64,000 bases of DNA from positions 1 through 64,000 of the forward strand of contig NC_018240.1 in assembly GCF_000227135.1 (NCBI RefSeq). The letters are read 5' to 3'. Each line of letters begins with the position of its first letter. Within the stretch, counting starts at the first letter, position 1. This DNA comes from Leishmania donovani. Lineage: Eukaryota > Euglenozoa > Kinetoplastea > Trypanosomatida > Trypanosomatidae. Both the position numbers and the translations under genes were made by a program. This document shows, piece by piece, positions 61,963 to 64,000 of the stretch. The notes beneath the pieces are model-generated. The model was given only the letters and a program-made list of their open reading frames with translations, was not told the origin of the DNA and searched no databases.

Positions 61963-64000
61963 CTACGGGGGCGCAGAGTAGACGTACTCCATCATGCCCT
62001 TGTTATACGCACTTAGCAAGTGATCGCGCAGCACAAGGCGCATGTTCGTCCGGTCCGACAACAAGCCGATGGCCATCGTCGGATCCTCCGTGCATATGTA
62101 CTTGCCGCGTGGTTGCCATAGAAAGTGGTAGCAGCCAAGCGGGTCCATCGCTTGTTTGTCACGGTGTTGGGTTGTCGAGTAGCGTTTCAAGTCGGTGTCG
62201 CAAATGGTGAGTTCACCTTCCACACAAATGCCTTTTTCTCTCAGTTCTCCGTCGTATGTGGTGCGGACGGCGTTGTTGTCGAAAGGCTCGCGGCTTGGCA
62301 GGAAGAGATCGCCATGTTCGGTCTCGTTGACGCAGATGACCGGGTCGACTGGCGACAGCGGGCGCTTCGAGTCTTTCTTGCGCGTGGCCTGAGACCCATT
62401 CGCCATGTCCACAGAGTGATAGCGTGCGTTGCGCCCAATATTGGAGGCAGATGGGTTGCCATCGCCGGCATCATCCGCATTCCTCGTGGGCGCGGCGCCA
62501 CGAGGCTCCTCATGCGAAGCGGTCCAGAGAACGACGCAATCCCGCACCTTCCGCACGGAGTTTAGCGGGCCGTCCTGCCCCAAAATCGAGGCACAGCTGG
62601 CCGCGTTGCCAGAGTACAGCAATGAGTCCACGTAGCCCAGCCGCGGCACCATGTCGCTGCCGTTCACAAAGTTCTGGTAATTCTTGGCGAGCTCGTTCTT
62701 CATGAGCAAATTCGACAGGGATCGACTGGCAATGAGCGGCGCGCCGAACGTCACGCACAACAGCCGATCCCGCGTCTGTGGCGTGTTCTCCAGCAGCATG
62801 CACGTCGTCAGCCAGGAGGCGACGGCGCCCCCGATACCGTGGCCGCAAAGTACCACTTCCTCACCGTTTTTCACCATCCGCAGCACGAGGCTCTGCACAC
62901 GGAGCATTATGTTATCATCGCTTATGTAGCCGAGGAGGCCCTCCCGTACGTTCCACGTCGCCACATTCGTGTTCAGCCCTGCCTGCTGCGCCTCATCCTT
63001 GTTCGACACAATCTTGCCAAGCACCTCGCTGCTTTTCATCGCCTGACTGGTCCACAGCTCCCGAGACACCATGCGCGTGCTTAGCACCTGATGCACGCCA
63101 GGGCGTCGGCTCGCGCCGGAGCTGAAGGCGACGAGGCGAATATTTCCTGGCCCGCTAAACACAGTGAAAAGCTCCGTTATTTGAAGCGGTCGCATCACTC
63201 TCGCGTACACGGGGAAGTCTGTCATGGCCAGCGAGATGACCGGCGCCGCCGGCGCCTCCCCGGCGATGCCGCACGCCACCAGGGCGAGTAGCACCTTTCG
63301 CGTGGCCCAGATGTTGCCCGCCAGGCTCGAAAACAGACGCTTCTCCAACTGCAACGGCATCGCACAAGCAAAGATCTCATCCACCTCGTCAGCAGAGCGA
63401 CTCTCCACGAGGGTCTCGTACTTGTCGCGCACCACATCCTCCAACGCCTCCGTCGAACCGGATGGCAGGGCGCCGCTGTCGATGAGTTTTGCGACCTTTT
63501 TCGACGTGTTCATTGTCGTGATGTGGCGCTGCTCGTGAAACAATATGGTGACGGTCGGGGATTTGCACTTGGCGCACGTATCGACGTAGGCGAATGGGCT
63601 GGAGCAGAGTGGGTTGATGCAGCGCCGCGGGGCCTCGATCTCGCACCCGAGCACGTACAGGCCCCAGCGAAAAGAGTTCGGCTCCATCGCAGGTGGCAAG
63701 ACTCCCCCCCATTTTCTTCCGTCTGCATCGCCGTTCCTGTCATACCCGCCCCTCGCTGTTCTGTCAGACATGCCCCTCGCTGTCCTGTCAGACCCGCCCC
63801 TCGCCGTCCTGCTAGAGACGCCTGCCGAGTCGTACACGCTGTACCGCATCTGCGTTATGAAGATCAGTGCCTTGGGCACGGCACACGTGAGGCAAGTACG
63901 GGTTATCCGGCCGCCCATGAAGTCGTTAGTACGCATGTAGTTACTGCACTCGGCACACGTGGCACGCCAGCATAGCCGGCAGTGATGGATGCTCGACGGC
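61963..64000 (-). CDS. FYVE zinc finger and class 3 lipase-like protein, 5' end outside window
   Basis: The frame is open to the window edge, so the N-terminus is missing; an internal ATG at 63936 is not the real start. The edge sequence encodes HHCRLCWRATCAECSNYM, then RTCLTC, the core of a FYVE finger that binds phosphatidylinositol 3-phosphate on endosomes. A second Cys cluster (CINPLCSSPFAYVDTCAKC) follows near residue 110 counted from 63936. The lipase-3 fold has VVLCGHGIGGAVASWL near 358-373, where the usual GHSLGG nucleophile Ser is Gly, and VNGSDMVPRLGYV near 420 with the expected Asp. It probably tethers to endosomal membrane but may lack lipase activity. Confidence 0.9.
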   Translation of the reverse strand, partial: PSSIHHCRLCWRATCAECSNYMRTNDFMGGRITRTCLTCAVPKALIFITQMRYSVYDSAGVSSRTARGGSDRTARGMSDRTARGGYDRNGDADGRKWGGVLPPAMEPNSFRWGLYVLGCEIEAPRRCINPLCSSPFAYVDTCAKCKSPTVTILFHEQRHITTMNTSKKVAKLIDSGALPSGSTEALEDVVRDKYETLVESRSADEVDEIFACAMPLQLEKRLFSSLAGNIWATRKVLLALVACGIAGEAPAAPVISLAMTDFPVYARVMRPLQITELFTVFSGPGNIRLVAFSSGASRRPGVHQVLSTRMVSRELWTSQAMKSSEVLGKIVSNKDEAQQAGLNTNVATWNVREGLLGYISDDNIMLRVQSLVLRMVKNGEEVVLCGHGIGGAVASWLTTCMLLENTPQTRDRLLCVTFGAPLIASRSLSNLLMKNELAKNYQNFVNGSDMVPRLGYVDSLLYSGNAASCASILGQDGPLNSVRKVRDCVVLWTASHEEPRGAAPTRNADDAGDGNPSASNIGRNARYHSVDMANGSQATRKKDSKRPLSPVDPVICVNETEHGDLFLPSREPFDNNAVRTTYDGELREKGICVEGELTICDTDLKRYSTTQHRDKQAMDPLGCYHFLWQPRGKYICTEDPTMAIGLLSDRTNMRLVLRDHLLSAYNKGMMEYVYSAPP

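Overview
This window is the left end of a trypanosomatid chromosome, almost certainly from Leishmania. It opens with CCCTAA telomere repeats next to an octamer-type telomere-associated sequence. Every convincing gene lies on the minus strand, with no introns seen. Genes are GC-rich with long spacers full of polypurine runs (polypyrimidine in the RNA), GT microsatellites and G tracts, which is the usual layout of polycistronic transcription with trans-splicing. From memory, the gene order (cis-prenyltransferase, RNase HII, mitochondrial DNA polymerase I B, M32 carboxypeptidase, SURF1, kinesin-13, PKA regulatory subunit) matches the start of Leishmania chromosome 13. Transcription runs from right to left, towards the telomere.

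Layout. 1-1949: telomere and gene-free subtelomere. 1950-14813: LisH/WD40 protein, cis-prenyltransferase, two coiled-coil or unknown proteins, bacterial-type RNase HII, a protein with repeated F-x-P motifs, and a small unknown. 15598-24902: the polymerase POLIB and an M32 carboxypeptidase. 24903-29392: a long spacer with three 99-N assembly gaps and a SIDER-like retroposon. 29393-44455: unknown, SURF1, coiled-coil protein, possible degenerate ORF, kinesin-13 with zinc fingers, unknown, phytanoyl-CoA dioxygenase-like protein. 46624-52808: PKA regulatory subunit, divergent MYST acetyltransferase, TPR protein. 52809-61962: two large spacers around one unknown gene, with a second SIDER-like copy. 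61963-64000: FYVE-lipase gene cut by the window end.

There is no operon-type functional logic: trypanosomatid units mix unrelated housekeeping genes. Mitochondrial roles recur (POLIB, SURF1, possibly RNase HII). Several proteins look like altered enzymes or sensors: the lipase domain has Gly at the nucleophile Ser position, the MYST protein has a degenerate acetyl-CoA loop, the PhyH-like protein lacks recognisable iron ligands, and PKAR has a changed cyclic-nucleotide cassette. No rRNA, tRNA, CRISPR or virus was seen. Near-perfect hairpins occur at 11234-11257, 41014-41057 and 51017-51039. The three N gaps have duplicated or repeat-rich flanks, so the 26-28 kb stretch should be treated as unreliable.

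Start codons below are always ATG. Several open frames extend upstream only through GTG or TTG codons and were shortened.
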